Positions 1-7,186 of a stretch of DNA of 12,906 bases are shown in pieces. Positions within the stretch are counted from its first letter, which is position 1. Each line of letters starts with the position of its first letter. Position numbers and translations under genes: made by a program. The notes below the pieces were generated by a model. That model was not told the origin of the DNA. It saw only the letters and a program-made list of their open reading frames with translations, and did not search any database. Source of the stretch: PUMD01 sp964599275 (GTDB taxonomy: Bacteria; Bacillota; Sulfobacillia; SLMV01); assembly GCA_964599275.1 (NCBI GenBank), contig CAZRFK010000056.1:1-12906 (forward strand), given 5' to 3'.

Positions 1-75
1 GAAAAAATAACTCTTCAGATCGCGGAAGGATATTTTGATTACCTTCAGAACAGTTTGTTAAGTGACAACACATGA
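1..75 (+). CDS. C-terminal end of an unidentified protein (partial)
   Basis: Frame 1 is open from the window edge to a TGA at 73-75 and encodes 24 residues; the other two forward frames stop within the first 36 bases. The peptide includes EKITLQIAEGYFDYLQ, an amphipathic helix-like tail. It loosely resembles the final helix of N-acetylmuramoyl-L-alanine amidases, but the fragment is too short to name. It ends 18 bases before the next start, so the two genes may be co-transcribed. Confidence 0.5.
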   Translation, partial: EKITLQIAEGYFDYLQNSLLSDNT

Positions 76-93
76 TGGGAGAGGGGCGAGCCC

Positions 94-885
94 GTGAACA
101 GACAGAAAGAGGCGGTCATACAGATATTGAAGGTGGCAAGAAAGAGGCCGGAGGTGAATGGAGTATTTCTCAAGGGTTCACTGGCGGCCGGAAGAGCCGA
201 TGAGTATTCCGATGTCGATCTGTACTGTCTTGTTAAGGAGGATCTTGAAGAGGATTTCCTTGATTGTAGACTGCAGATTCTGCGAAGTTATCAACCTGTT
301 GTATACTGGACTGAGTCCAACTTCGTGGGACCTCAAATAGTAGCTGTATACGAAAATGGTCTGCATTTTGATCTTTACACTGTTACCGAAGAGAACTTTC
401 CCCTGACTGGTTGTTCAGAGATACTGTATGACCCGGAAAATCTGCTGGCAGAACTACTGAATAACTCACCCAGCCACCGTATTGAAAATAGTGATGTGAA
501 AAAGCATTTTCACAGCTTCATCTTCATACTGCTGGAGTTCGAATCAGCCTGGTATCGGGGTGACATGGCCTGGGCCGACCGCCTCTGCCGTCACATGGCT
601 GGGGAATTGGGTGTTTTGCTCCGTCATAGATACGACCCATCATACGCTGAACTGGGGATGAAGCGGCTGGAAAGGGTTTTACCCTCCCGGGTGAAAAGTC
701 GCCTGCGCAGCGCTCTGGTCAGCTGCAGCGAAGATGAACTGCCCATAGGTGTGAAATCTTTATGTGATCTGATGAAAGAAACAATCGATTATATTTGTCA
801 GGATGAGGATGTGCAGCTCAATTGGCCGTTTTGGGATATGATGTATGGGAAAATAGTGAACATGGATAGCGATATCGACGATTAA
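94..885 (+). CDS. Nucleotidyltransferase-domain protein (pol beta superfamily)
   Basis: A 263-residue protein starting at GTG, with a purine-rich GGGAGAGGGG ribosome binding site at 78-87. Residues 22-45 carry the pol-beta-type nucleotidyltransferase signature: GS at 28-29, then SDVDLY at 39-44, giving metal-binding Asp40 and Asp42. HFDLY at 91-95 supplies a plausible third carboxylate, Asp93. The remaining ~150 residues look helical, as in aminoglycoside/lincosamide nucleotidyltransferases and related stand-alone enzymes. The family transfers a nucleotide from an NTP to a small molecule or macromolecule. The substrate cannot be read here, and no HEPN or antitoxin-type partner is adjacent. 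A 154-base gap with no convincing promoter separates it from the phosphatase genes. The fold assignment is firm; an antibiotic-modifying role is only one possibility. Confidence 0.75.
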   Translation: MNRQKEAVIQILKVARKRPEVNGVFLKGSLAAGRADEYSDVDLYCLVKEDLEEDFLDCRLQILRSYQPVVYWTESNFVGPQIVAVYENGLHFDLYTVTEENFPLTGCSEILYDPENLLAELLNNSPSHRIENSDVKKHFHSFIFILLEFESAWYRGDMAWADRLCRHMAGELGVLLRHRYDPSYAELGMKRLERVLPSRVKSRLRSALVSCSEDELPIGVKSLCDLMKETIDYICQDEDVQLNWPFWDMMYGKIVNMDSDIDD

Positions 886-1039
886 TGATGCAGGAAGGTG
901 AAAGATTCGCACACATAGAACACCTTGGTAAGTCAGTATTGCTGATGCGGAAAATATATGTTCAAACTCAACTCACATAAAATGGTGGAAAAGCGGGCGC
1001 AGGAATGTTAAACTCTTCTACAAGAGAGGAGTTTTGATT

Positions 1040-1759
1040 TTGTCCCCCATGTCCATAAATGAGATAGCAGATAGTGTTACAGATGCGGCTGTTTTGTTTG
1101 ATTTCGATGGCACCATACTCGACACAGCTGAGTTAATATGCACCTCATTGGCCAGGGCTGTAAAGGAAGTTGTGCGGGGCAAACCTCCATGTCGAAACCG
1201 TCTGTTATCCTGTTTGGGAATGCCTCTGACTCACATCATGCAAGACATAAATCCTCAGCGCACTGAGGAGCTTGTCGATGCCTACCGATGGCATTACCAT
1301 CAGGAGGAAATTCCACCTATCTTCAACGGCATTGAGAGTACCTTGAGCCAGCTGGTCAGCTGGGGATATGAGCTGGGTCTGGTTACCTCCAAAAGCCGCA
1401 GCTGTACCCTCGTTGAGCTGCGGGAGTATGAGCTTGAGCAAATTTTCTCTGTTGTTGTTGCTTCTGATGACGTCAGAGCGCCGAAGCCGGATCCAGAACC
1501 GGTATTGCAAGCTTTGAATAGGCTAAATTGTGTCGCCGAGGAGAGCCTGATGGTTGGAGATTCTTCAACCGATATGATTGCCGGTAAAGGGGCGGGGGTT
1601 TCGACCGGCTGGGCCAGGTGGGGCGTACCAGATCTGGTGGACACAGATGCGGACCAGCAAGCAGACTACGTTTTTGATCATCCAGAACAAGTATTGAGGG
1701 TTCTGCCGCAGAGGCAGAGTGAGCCAGTAGAGGTGTTAGATGAGGAGGACAGGGCATGA
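1040..1759 (+). CDS. HAD-superfamily hydrolase (phosphoglycolate phosphatase/PpaX-like)
   Basis: A soluble 239-residue HAD phosphatase with all four motifs. Motif I is DFDGT with nucleophile Asp21 and Asp23. Motif II is Thr116 in LGLVTSKS. Motif III is Lys149 in APKPDP. Motif IV is GDSSTD with Asp174 and Asp178. The helical segment after motif I is a C1-type cap, as in phosphoglycolate phosphatases and the PpaX pyrophosphatase; the substrate is not readable. The frame is open from TTG 1034, but that codon lies only 2 bases after AGGAG (1027-1031). TTG 1040 has the normal 8-base spacing and is preferred; ATG 1049 is the alternative. The C-terminus has an acidic tail beyond the catalytic core. 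The gene overlaps the next by the four bases ATGA, suggesting coupled translation. Confidence 0.85.
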   Translation: MSPMSINEIADSVTDAAVLFDFDGTILDTAELICTSLARAVKEVVRGKPPCRNRLLSCLGMPLTHIMQDINPQRTEELVDAYRWHYHQEEIPPIFNGIESTLSQLVSWGYELGLVTSKSRSCTLVELREYELEQIFSVVVASDDVRAPKPDPEPVLQALNRLNCVAEESLMVGDSSTDMIAGKGAGVSTGWARWGVPDLVDTDADQQADYVFDHPEQVLRVLPQRQSEPVEVLDEEDRA

Positions 1760-2439
1760 GCGAGCGGATTGAGGCAGAGCGCATCTTATGCTGCTCTGAT
1801 ATTCACGGTCACGCAGAGGCTTTGCGTCAGGTGCTTTTTTCCGCGAATTGGCGTCCAGGTAAAGATCAACTCATCCTTCTGGGGGATTATATTGACCGGG
1901 GGCCCCGGCCGCGTGAAGTTGTTTCGGAGTTGAAGATATTACTCCGATGTCCCAATGTTGTGGCGCTATGCGGCAACCATGAGCTGATGTTGTGGGAGTA
2001 TCTGCAGGGAGAAGTATCACATGAAAATTATATGAGCAACGGCGGAGGAGCAACGCTGAGAGACTACCCCAGTGATGAAGATGCTTTACGGGCTGATGCA
2101 GAATTTCTTCGGCAGCTGCCCCGCTACCATGAAACGGAAGACTATATTTTCGTACATGCGGGCCTGAAACCTGGGGTTTCTCTGCAGGACCAGGATGAAC
2201 GTGATTTGCTGTGGATAAGGGAAGAGTTCATTGAAAATTATCGGGGCAAGACCGTAGTTTTTGGGCATTCGCCAACCATTTTTGTCAACGGGACCAGAGA
2301 AGTGTTCTGGGGTTGTGACAAAATTGGCGTGGATACGGGTGCAGCTTATGGCGGTCTGCTGACCATGCTGGAGCTGCCTTCCGGTGAAACATATTCAGTG
2401 GCACCGGATACATCTTCTGAGCAGGTTGGTCAGAGTTGA
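1756..2439 (+). CDS. PPP-family metallophosphoesterase (Ser/Thr phosphatase or PrpE/ApaH-like)
   Basis: A 227-residue calcineurin-like phosphoesterase with the complete di-metal signature: SDIHGH at 14-19 (Asp15, His17), GDYIDRG at 43-49, GNHE at 73-76, HAG at 134-136 and GHS at 170-172. GDxxDRG followed by GNHE is typical of the PPP branch, which includes bacterial protein Ser/Thr phosphatases and symmetric or asymmetric dinucleoside tetraphosphatases. Activity on a phosphoprotein or on Ap4A-type nucleotides is therefore plausible, but I cannot choose between them. The ATG overlaps the stop codon of the HAD gene. The reading frame ends four bases before the start of the histidine phosphatase gene. 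Confidence 0.85.
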   Translation: MSERIEAERILCCSDIHGHAEALRQVLFSANWRPGKDQLILLGDYIDRGPRPREVVSELKILLRCPNVVALCGNHELMLWEYLQGEVSHENYMSNGGGATLRDYPSDEDALRADAEFLRQLPRYHETEDYIFVHAGLKPGVSLQDQDERDLLWIREEFIENYRGKTVVFGHSPTIFVNGTREVFWGCDKIGVDTGAAYGGLLTMLELPSGETYSVAPDTSSEQVGQS

Positions 2440-2443
2440 TTTT

Positions 2444-3073
2444 ATGTCGTCTGAAACACGCATCCTTTTAGCCCGGCACGGGCAGACCCGCTGGAATAGA
2501 GCGGGTAAGTTTATGGGACATACCGATATTCCTATGGATGCACACGGGTGCAGACAGGCGGAACGACTGGCCGGTATTGTCCTTCAATATGAGCCTACAG
2601 CAATCTTATGCAGTCCACTTCAAAGGGCCCAAAAGACGGCGGAGATAGCCTCATATGGTTTATCCTGTACGCCAGAAACTGATCACCGATGGATTGAAGT
2701 GGATATTGGTCGACTGGCTGGGAAAACTCGCCGACAGGCCGAGGATGAATTCGAGGATTTTTTTGAAACATGGCGCCGAAATCCTGCTGATGCGGTCCGG
2801 CCCGGCGGTGAATCCGATCGAATGCGTCAGATAAAAGCGGCTGAATCTCTCCAACAGTTAGCCCGTGCTCGAAAAAGACAGACTGTTCTGGTGGTCAGCC
2901 ACGGTGGTACCATCAAAACCGTCATTGCCTGGGCACTACATCTGCCTCTTGGACAGAAGTGGCGTCTCAGTGTTGATTGCGGCTCTTTGAGCAGCCTTTT
3001 GCTGGTTGATGAGAAATGGCGTCTGGAATTTTTGAATTACACAGAGCACTTGACTGGAGATAACTCCAAGTAG
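2444..3073 (+). CDS. Histidine phosphatase family protein (phosphoglycerate mutase-like)
   Basis: A 209-residue branch-1 histidine phosphatase. The catalytic phosphohistidine motif is RHG at 11-13 in LLARHGQTRWN. The family arginine is in SPLQRAQKTA (Arg61), the acid is Glu85 in WIEVDIGRLAG, and the second histidine is His153 in VVSHGG. These features fit the CobC/alpha-ribazole phosphatase and broad-specificity phosphatase subgroup better than a cofactor-dependent glycolytic mutase. ATG 2444 is chosen because homology begins immediately after it; the 20 extra in-frame codons upstream overlap the previous gene and look non-coding. The Shine-Dalgarno is weak, so translation may be coupled to the upstream gene. 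No cobalamin genes are nearby, so a role in that pathway is unsupported. Confidence 0.85.
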   Translation: MSSETRILLARHGQTRWNRAGKFMGHTDIPMDAHGCRQAERLAGIVLQYEPTAILCSPLQRAQKTAEIASYGLSCTPETDHRWIEVDIGRLAGKTRRQAEDEFEDFFETWRRNPADAVRPGGESDRMRQIKAAESLQQLARARKRQTVLVVSHGGTIKTVIAWALHLPLGQKWRLSVDCGSLSSLLLVDEKWRLEFLNYTEHLTGDNSK

Positions 3074-3074
3074 A

Positions 3075-3083
3075 TGTTATAAT
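3075..3083 (+). promoter_or_regulatory. Extended -10 promoter for the tyrS T-box transcript
   Basis: TGTTATAAT is a perfect -10 hexamer (3078-3083) preceded by the TGn extension. It lies just after the stop codon of the phosphatase gene. A TTGACT at 3050-3055 is 22 bases upstream, too far for a normal -35, so the extended -10 probably carries the promoter. The predicted start near 3090 is about 25 bases before T-box stem I. Confidence 0.65.
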
Positions 3084-3109
3084 CTTCAGAAGTAGAAAAG
3101 TAAAAAAGG

Positions 3110-3346
3110 CAATGACGGGGAGAGTTATCCGACAGTGAGGCCCAGAGAGGCTGTGGTGCTGCAAACAGCTCCTCACACTGATAATGTACACCCCTGAGCT
3201 GTCAGTCGAAAGCAGCTGTGTGAAAGGCTGCAAGTAGCTCTGACCGGTTTAACCGTTATCTTGGATTGCAAGAGGTTTTCGCATCATGCGGAGACAAGCA
3301 GGGTGGTACCGCGGTAGTTGTCCGTCCCTGAACGGGGCGGTTTTTT
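3110..3346 (+). promoter_or_regulatory. Tyrosine T-box leader
   Basis: A T-box riboswitch that senses uncharged tRNA-Tyr. The conserved T-box AGGGTGGTACCGCGG is at 3300-3314; its TGGT (3304-3307) would pair with the ACCA end of tRNA-Tyr. Stem I starts with GGGG (3117-3120) pairing with CCCC (3191-3194) and is followed by an AGAG GA-motif. An upper stem TGAGG/CCTCA (3136-3140/3171-3175) leads to a GGTGCTGCAAAC-type distal loop. The specifier-loop 3' side contains the codon TAC (3187-3189) followed by a purine, matching tyrosine and the downstream tyrS. The leader ends in an intrinsic terminator that competes with the antiterminator. Confidence 0.93.
3322..3346 (+). terminator. T-box-controlled intrinsic terminator
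   Basis: CCGTCCC (3322-3328) pairs with GGGGCGG (3334-3340) around a TGAAC loop and is followed at once by six T residues (3341-3346). Its 5' arm lies just after the T-box sequence, the usual arrangement for the mutually exclusive antiterminator. Read-through would require binding of uncharged tRNA-Tyr. Confidence 0.9.
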
Positions 3347-3382
3347 GTTGGGAAAATATTCAGCTTTAAGGAGCGGGTTAAC

Positions 3383-4618
3383 ATGGAATTGAATCCAGAC
3401 ATGTCGGTGCAGCAGCAGATGGAAGTATTGGTAGAGGGTACCCAGGAAGTGATTGATGAGGAGCTGCTCAAAAAGAAACTGCAGGAATCCAAAAAAGAAG
3501 GACGTCCCCTGCGTGTGAAACTGGGTCTTGACCCGTCGGCCCCCGATATACACCTTGGCCATACGGTGGTACTGCGCAAAATGCGTCAGTTTCAAGATTT
3601 AGGGCATGAGGTGGTCTGCCTTATCGGAGATTTCACCGGAAGAGTCGGGGATCCTTCCGGAGCTTCGGAGACCCGACCCCAGTTGACTGAAAGTGAAGTT
3701 AAGGAGAACGCAAAAACATACGAGATACAGGTTTTCAAGGTGCTGGATCCGGACAAGACCATCATAGAGTTCAACTCCAAGTGGTTGAGTGATATGAGTT
3801 TTTCCGATGTTGTTGAATTGGCATCGAACGTGACTGTGGCCCGTATGATTGAACGGGGAGATTTCAATGAAAGATTCACCGGAGACGAAGCCATCTACCT
3901 GCACGAGTTCTTCTATCCACTGATGCAGGGGTACGACTCAGTTGCCCTCGAGGCTGATGTGGAGCTGGGTGCTACTGACCAGAAATTCAATCTCTTGATG
4001 GCCCGGCAGATTCAGCGTGCATACGACGTCGAACCGGAGGTGGCGATGCTGATGCCGCTGGTGGAAGGTTTGGACGGCACGCGGAAGATGAGCAAGAGTC
4101 TCGGCAACTACATTGGACTGACTGAAGAACCGAAAGAAATGTTCGGCAAGGTGATGTCAATTCCCGATGAGTTGATTGGTAAATATGCCCTGCATTTTAC
4201 TGACGTACCCGAACAGAAAGTGGAAGCGATGCAGCAGGCCATGCAGGAGAGCAATTTGAATCCCCGTGATGCAAAAGTCCAGCTGGCTCATCGGCTGGTG
4301 AGTATGTACTGTGGTAAAAAGCAGGCTGATGAAGCACAGAAAGAGTTTGTCCGGGTGTTTTCTGAGGGACAGCTTCCGGAGGATATGCCGCAGGTCCAGG
4401 TGAGTGAGCTTGTGGATGAAGACGGACAGGTATGGATAGTGAGTCTCATCCGCGAGGCAGGTTTTGCTGACAGCAACAGTAAAGCCCGCCGATTTATCAA
4501 GGGTGGAGCAGTGCGCATTGACGACGAAAAAGTAACCGATATTCATGCTGAGATTCAAGTGGAGGATGATTCGGTCCTGCGGGTAGGCAAGAGACGCTTT
4601 GCCCGGTTGAGAGTTTAA
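3383..4618 (+). CDS. tyrS: Tyrosyl-tRNA synthetase
   Basis: A 411-residue class I aminoacyl-tRNA synthetase that charges tRNA-Tyr in the cytoplasm. The HIGH-type motif is HLGH at 57-60 within the Rossmann catalytic domain, and KMSKS is at 235-239 after DGTR. A C-terminal S4 RNA-binding domain covers about residues 345-410 (SNSKARRFIKGGAVRIDDE). Length and motifs fit the ~410-residue, TyrZ-like bacterial subgroup. ATG 3383 follows AAGGAG (3368-3373) with 9-base spacing. The Tyr T-box directly upstream independently confirms the amino acid. No terminator with a T-run follows, so transcripts may continue into yunB. Confidence 0.96.
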   Translation: MELNPDMSVQQQMEVLVEGTQEVIDEELLKKKLQESKKEGRPLRVKLGLDPSAPDIHLGHTVVLRKMRQFQDLGHEVVCLIGDFTGRVGDPSGASETRPQLTESEVKENAKTYEIQVFKVLDPDKTIIEFNSKWLSDMSFSDVVELASNVTVARMIERGDFNERFTGDEAIYLHEFFYPLMQGYDSVALEADVELGATDQKFNLLMARQIQRAYDVEPEVAMLMPLVEGLDGTRKMSKSLGNYIGLTEEPKEMFGKVMSIPDELIGKYALHFTDVPEQKVEAMQQAMQESNLNPRDAKVQLAHRLVSMYCGKKQADEAQKEFVRVFSEGQLPEDMPQVQVSELVDEDGQVWIVSLIREAGFADSNSKARRFIKGGAVRIDDEKVTDIHAEIQVEDDSVLRVGKRRFARLRV

Positions 4619-4623
4619 AACAC

Positions 4624-4680
4624 TTCCTCCCGCAGCTGTGCATAAGCTGGTATGGTTGTTCCAAGGCAGTGCGGGAGGGG
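4624..4680 (+). promoter_or_regulatory. Inverted repeat covering the yunB ribosome binding site
   Basis: TTCCTCCCGCA (4624-4634) can pair with TGCGGGAGGGG (4670-4680): nine Watson-Crick pairs plus two U-G pairs. The stem can continue with CTG/CAG (4636-4638/4667-4669) across one bulged base. The 3' arm contains the yunB Shine-Dalgarno GGGAGGGG (4673-4680). No T-run follows, so a translational block is more likely than an intrinsic terminator. Confidence 0.6.
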
Positions 4681-4685
4681 TCATT

Positions 4686-5372
4686 ATGGGTCGGAGGCGT
4701 CGACGGAGAAAAGCAGCTCTGGTGATAATGCTTTTGCTTATCCTGGTACTGTTTTGGGGGAGCGTGCTTTTGGCTGACCGCATGCTCCGCCCGGTACTGC
4801 TCAGCATGGCCCGGATTCGTGTTGAAGGCATGGGGACGACGGTTGTAACGCGAGTGCTCCAGGAGGAAGCAATCAAACAGATCAGCTACGGCGATTTGAT
4901 TGAAGTGGAGACCACATCGGAGGGGTATGTTTCTTACATGATGCCGCAGACCGGCAGGATAATGGAGACTGTCGGAAGGGTCGGGGAGCGGGTACAGCAG
5001 GAGTTAGATTCCATGACACAGGAGCCTATGAGTATCCCCATGGGGCAGTTAACAGGAATAGCTCTTCTGGCCAATATAGGGCCAAAGGTACCGGTTGAAA
5101 TTAGACCCATGGGCGCAGCCAAAGTAGAAGTAGAAGAAGAGTTTGCTGGGGTGGGTATAAACCATGCCAGACATACAATCTTCATGTCTATAAAGTGCGA
5201 TATGATAATTGCTGCCCCGTTAATCCAAAATGATCTTCATTTTTCAGTCAGTCTGCCGGTGGCTGAAGCGATAATTGTCGGGCCAGTACCGGATATGTAC
5301 CTGCCGCTGGGTATGCTGCCGGGATATCCCGGAGTGGATCTCGATAAAGATTATCATGGCGGTGGAGACTGA
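4686..5372 (+). CDS. yunB: Sporulation protein YunB
   Basis: A 228-residue protein matching the YunB family, which in Bacillus subtilis is a sigma-E-controlled protein required for efficient sporulation. A strongly basic N-terminus (MGRRRRRRK) is followed by one transmembrane helix (about 10-30). The rest should face the forespore-engulfment side of the membrane. Recognisable family segments include IPMGQLTGIALLANIGPKVP, a later DMIIAAPLI-like segment and a C-terminal PLPVAEAIIVGPVP-like stretch (here SLPVAEAIIVGPVPD). ATG 4686 is preferred over the in-frame ATG 4638 because GGGAGGGG lies 5 bases upstream and the basic-TM start is typical. It indicates an endospore-forming host. The ribosome binding site lies inside a predicted hairpin. 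Confidence 0.85.
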   Translation: MGRRRRRRKAALVIMLLLILVLFWGSVLLADRMLRPVLLSMARIRVEGMGTTVVTRVLQEEAIKQISYGDLIEVETTSEGYVSYMMPQTGRIMETVGRVGERVQQELDSMTQEPMSIPMGQLTGIALLANIGPKVPVEIRPMGAAKVEVEEEFAGVGINHARHTIFMSIKCDMIIAAPLIQNDLHFSVSLPVAEAIIVGPVPDMYLPLGMLPGYPGVDLDKDYHGGGD

Positions 5373-5472
5373 AAATACTGCTTAACCCTGCCTGCAGAAT
5401 GGGGATGGATGAAACCAGCGGTTTGCGATATTCTGAACAGTACACCGCTTGTATTAAAGGAGGATTATCTCC

Positions 5473-6249
5473 ATGTCTGCTGAAAAAAACACTCTGAAAG
5501 ATACCGATATTGAAAATCTGCAAATAAACGGCTGGATAGATAGAACCGTTGACTGGATCAAAAGTCAGGTGTGCGGAGCCGGATGCTCAGGAACTGTTGT
5601 TGGACTCAGCGGCGGCATTGATTCTGCGGTAACTGCTACACTCTGTGAGCAGGCCTTCACCGACAATTCCCTGGCTGTCATTTTGCCCTGTCATTCTGCA
5701 CCGGAGGATGTCGAGGATGCGTGGATGGTTGCTGATGCCATGGAGCTTGAGGCTGTTCAATTCGATCTGGAAAAAGCCTATGCTGCACTCTCTGAAGAGA
5801 TGTTCGTAGAGAGCGGTCCACAGAAATTGGCCCGTGCCAATGTCAAACCCCGGCTGCGAATGACTGCGCTGTATTATCTGGCGCAGAGCAGAAAGTCCCT
5901 GGTAATAGGAACTGATAATCTGGCAGAACTGCATCTGGGTTACTTCACCAAGTTCGGCGATGGAGGGTGTGACATACTGCCGCTGGCCCGACTGACGAAG
6001 GGACAAGTCTATGAAGTGGCTGCTCACCTGGGTATTCCTGACAGTATAATTGAGCGAAAGCCTTCTGCCGGCTTGTGGCCTGGACAGACCGATGAAGGGG
6101 AACTCGGACTGACCTACAGGCAGGTAGACGCCTATCTACAGGGTCAGAGAGTGTCCGACGAAGCTGCCCAAATCATTCAAAAACAGCATAAGGCCAGTGA
6201 GCATAAGCGCCGCATGCCACCTGTCCCTCAGTTTGGACTGCAATCCTGA
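5473..6249 (+). CDS. nadE: NH3-dependent NAD+ synthetase
   Basis: A 258-residue enzyme for the last step of NAD synthesis: ATP-dependent amidation of deamido-NAD with ammonia. The N-type ATP pyrophosphatase P-loop is LSGGIDS (45-51). Further family motifs are NVKPRLRMTALYYLA (123-137), GTDNLAELHLGYFTKFGDG (146-164) and KPSAGLWPGQTDEGELG (196-212), with a C-terminal KRRMPPVP. There is no nitrilase/glutaminase domain, so this is the short ammonia-dependent form. AAAGGAGG (5456-5463) precedes ATG 5473 by 9 bases. The 100 bases after yunB show no convincing promoter or terminator. No other NAD genes are adjacent. Confidence 0.94.
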   Translation: MSAEKNTLKDTDIENLQINGWIDRTVDWIKSQVCGAGCSGTVVGLSGGIDSAVTATLCEQAFTDNSLAVILPCHSAPEDVEDAWMVADAMELEAVQFDLEKAYAALSEEMFVESGPQKLARANVKPRLRMTALYYLAQSRKSLVIGTDNLAELHLGYFTKFGDGGCDILPLARLTKGQVYEVAAHLGIPDSIIERKPSAGLWPGQTDEGELGLTYRQVDAYLQGQRVSDEAAQIIQKQHKASEHKRRMPPVPQFGLQS

Positions 6250-6284
6250 GGTCGATTGTAAGGCTGAGAATTAAATGGTATTTG

Positions 6285-6293
6285 TGGTATACT
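6285..6293 (+). promoter_or_regulatory. Extended -10 promoter for the yebC-ruvCAB-queA-tgt operon
   Basis: TGGTATACT is a TGn extension plus TATACT (6288-6293, five of six bases of the -10 consensus). A weak CTGAGA at 6264-6269 is 18 bases upstream. The predicted start near 6300 gives a leader of about 100 bases before yebC; I see no known riboswitch in it. Confidence 0.5.
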
Positions 6294-6398
6294 TATTAGA
6301 TGCAGTTCAGGAATGATGTATGGTTTTAGTCTATCCACAACTTTAATCTGGTAAAGACCAAGTGAGTTCAGGAATAAAACGAAAGGGTGGGGTCCTAA

Positions 6399-7154
6399 AT
6401 GGCTGGGCATTCACAATGGGCAAATAGAAAACATCGAAAAGCTAGACAGGATGCAAAAAAGGGAAAATTATTTTCTAAAATGTCCAAAAAGATTACGGTC
6501 GCTGCCCGCAAAGGTGGGGGGGATCAGGAACTCAATCCCACCCTGCGCATGGCTGTCGAAAAGGCCCTTTCTCTGGGAGTCCCCAAAGACAATATTGAGC
6601 GGGCGATAAAAAAAGGTACGGGTGAACTGGAAGGTGGACAGCTGGAAGAGTTCCAATACGAAGGTTACGGTCCAGGCGGGGTAGCGCTGCTTTTAGATAT
6701 AGTTACAGACAACCGCAACCGGACTGCCAGTGAAATTCGTCATCTGCTCTCAGAATATGGGGGGAATCTGGGGCAGTCAGGGTGTGTTTCCTGGATGTTT
6801 ACCCGCAAAGGTAAGATCGTCATCAAAAGCACAAACGGAGAGATCGACGAGGATGAGCTGTTTTTGTCTGCCGCCGAGGGGGGAGCAGAAGATCTGAAGA
6901 ATCTGGATGAATCTTTTGAAGTATTGACCCCTTATGATAATCTCATGCAGGTGCGTGAATCTCTTGAGGACGATTATCCCATAGAAAACTCCGGCTTTAC
7001 CTATGTTACCGACAATTACGTGAAGATAAGCGGGACAGAGGCACAGCGCCTGCTGAAACTGCTTGACGAGCTGGAAGACCAGGAGGATGTTCAGGAGATA
7101 TATGGTAATTTTGATATTGATGAGCGGGAGTGGGAGGAGTACGAAGCTAGCTGA
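6399..7154 (+). CDS. yebC: YebC/PmpR/TACO1-family protein
   Basis: A 251-residue YebC-family protein. The diagnostic N-terminus MAGHSQWANRKHRKARQDAK is followed by KGKLFSKMSKKI. The central core contains RMAVEKA, NIERAIKKG and EGYGPGGVALL, and the C-terminal domain ends in the usual acidic stretch. The family was annotated as DNA-binding transcriptional regulators; later work on bacterial YebC and mitochondrial TACO1 supports a ribosome-associated role in translating difficult, proline-rich sequences. It sits directly upstream of ruvC, a common arrangement, and a 32-base gap separates the two. The purine-rich GAAAGGGTGGGG upstream of ATG 6399 is a usable though imperfect ribosome binding site. 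Confidence 0.94.
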   Translation: MAGHSQWANRKHRKARQDAKKGKLFSKMSKKITVAARKGGGDQELNPTLRMAVEKALSLGVPKDNIERAIKKGTGELEGGQLEEFQYEGYGPGGVALLLDIVTDNRNRTASEIRHLLSEYGGNLGQSGCVSWMFTRKGKIVIKSTNGEIDEDELFLSAAEGGAEDLKNLDESFEVLTPYDNLMQVRESLEDDYPIENSGFTYVTDNYVKISGTEAQRLLKLLDELEDQEDVQEIYGNFDIDEREWEEYEAS

Positions 7155-7186
7155 AATTGTGTGTTGCAATCGAGGGAGGCAGTGTA

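Noticed and set aside
1013..1026. CTCTT-CTAC-AAGAG hairpin before the HAD gene as a terminator
   Set aside because: Only 5 bp, AT-rich, and followed by the AGGAG ribosome binding site rather than an immediate T-run.
3050..3055. TTGACT as the -35 of the tyrS promoter
   Set aside because: The spacer to TATAAT is 22 bases, outside the usual 16-18; the TGn extension explains the promoter better.
4157..4876. 239-codon minus-strand open frame opposite the tyrS 3' end and yunB
   Set aside because: It spans two well-supported genes on the other strand and shows no family motif.
5123..5142. Short GTAGAA-type repetition in yunB
   Set aside because: It simply encodes the VEVEEE stretch of the protein and does not extend beyond it.
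5417..5449. AGCGGT...ACCGCT inverted repeat before nadE as a terminator or operator
   Set aside because: Six bp with a long loop and no T-run; similar repeats are expected by chance.
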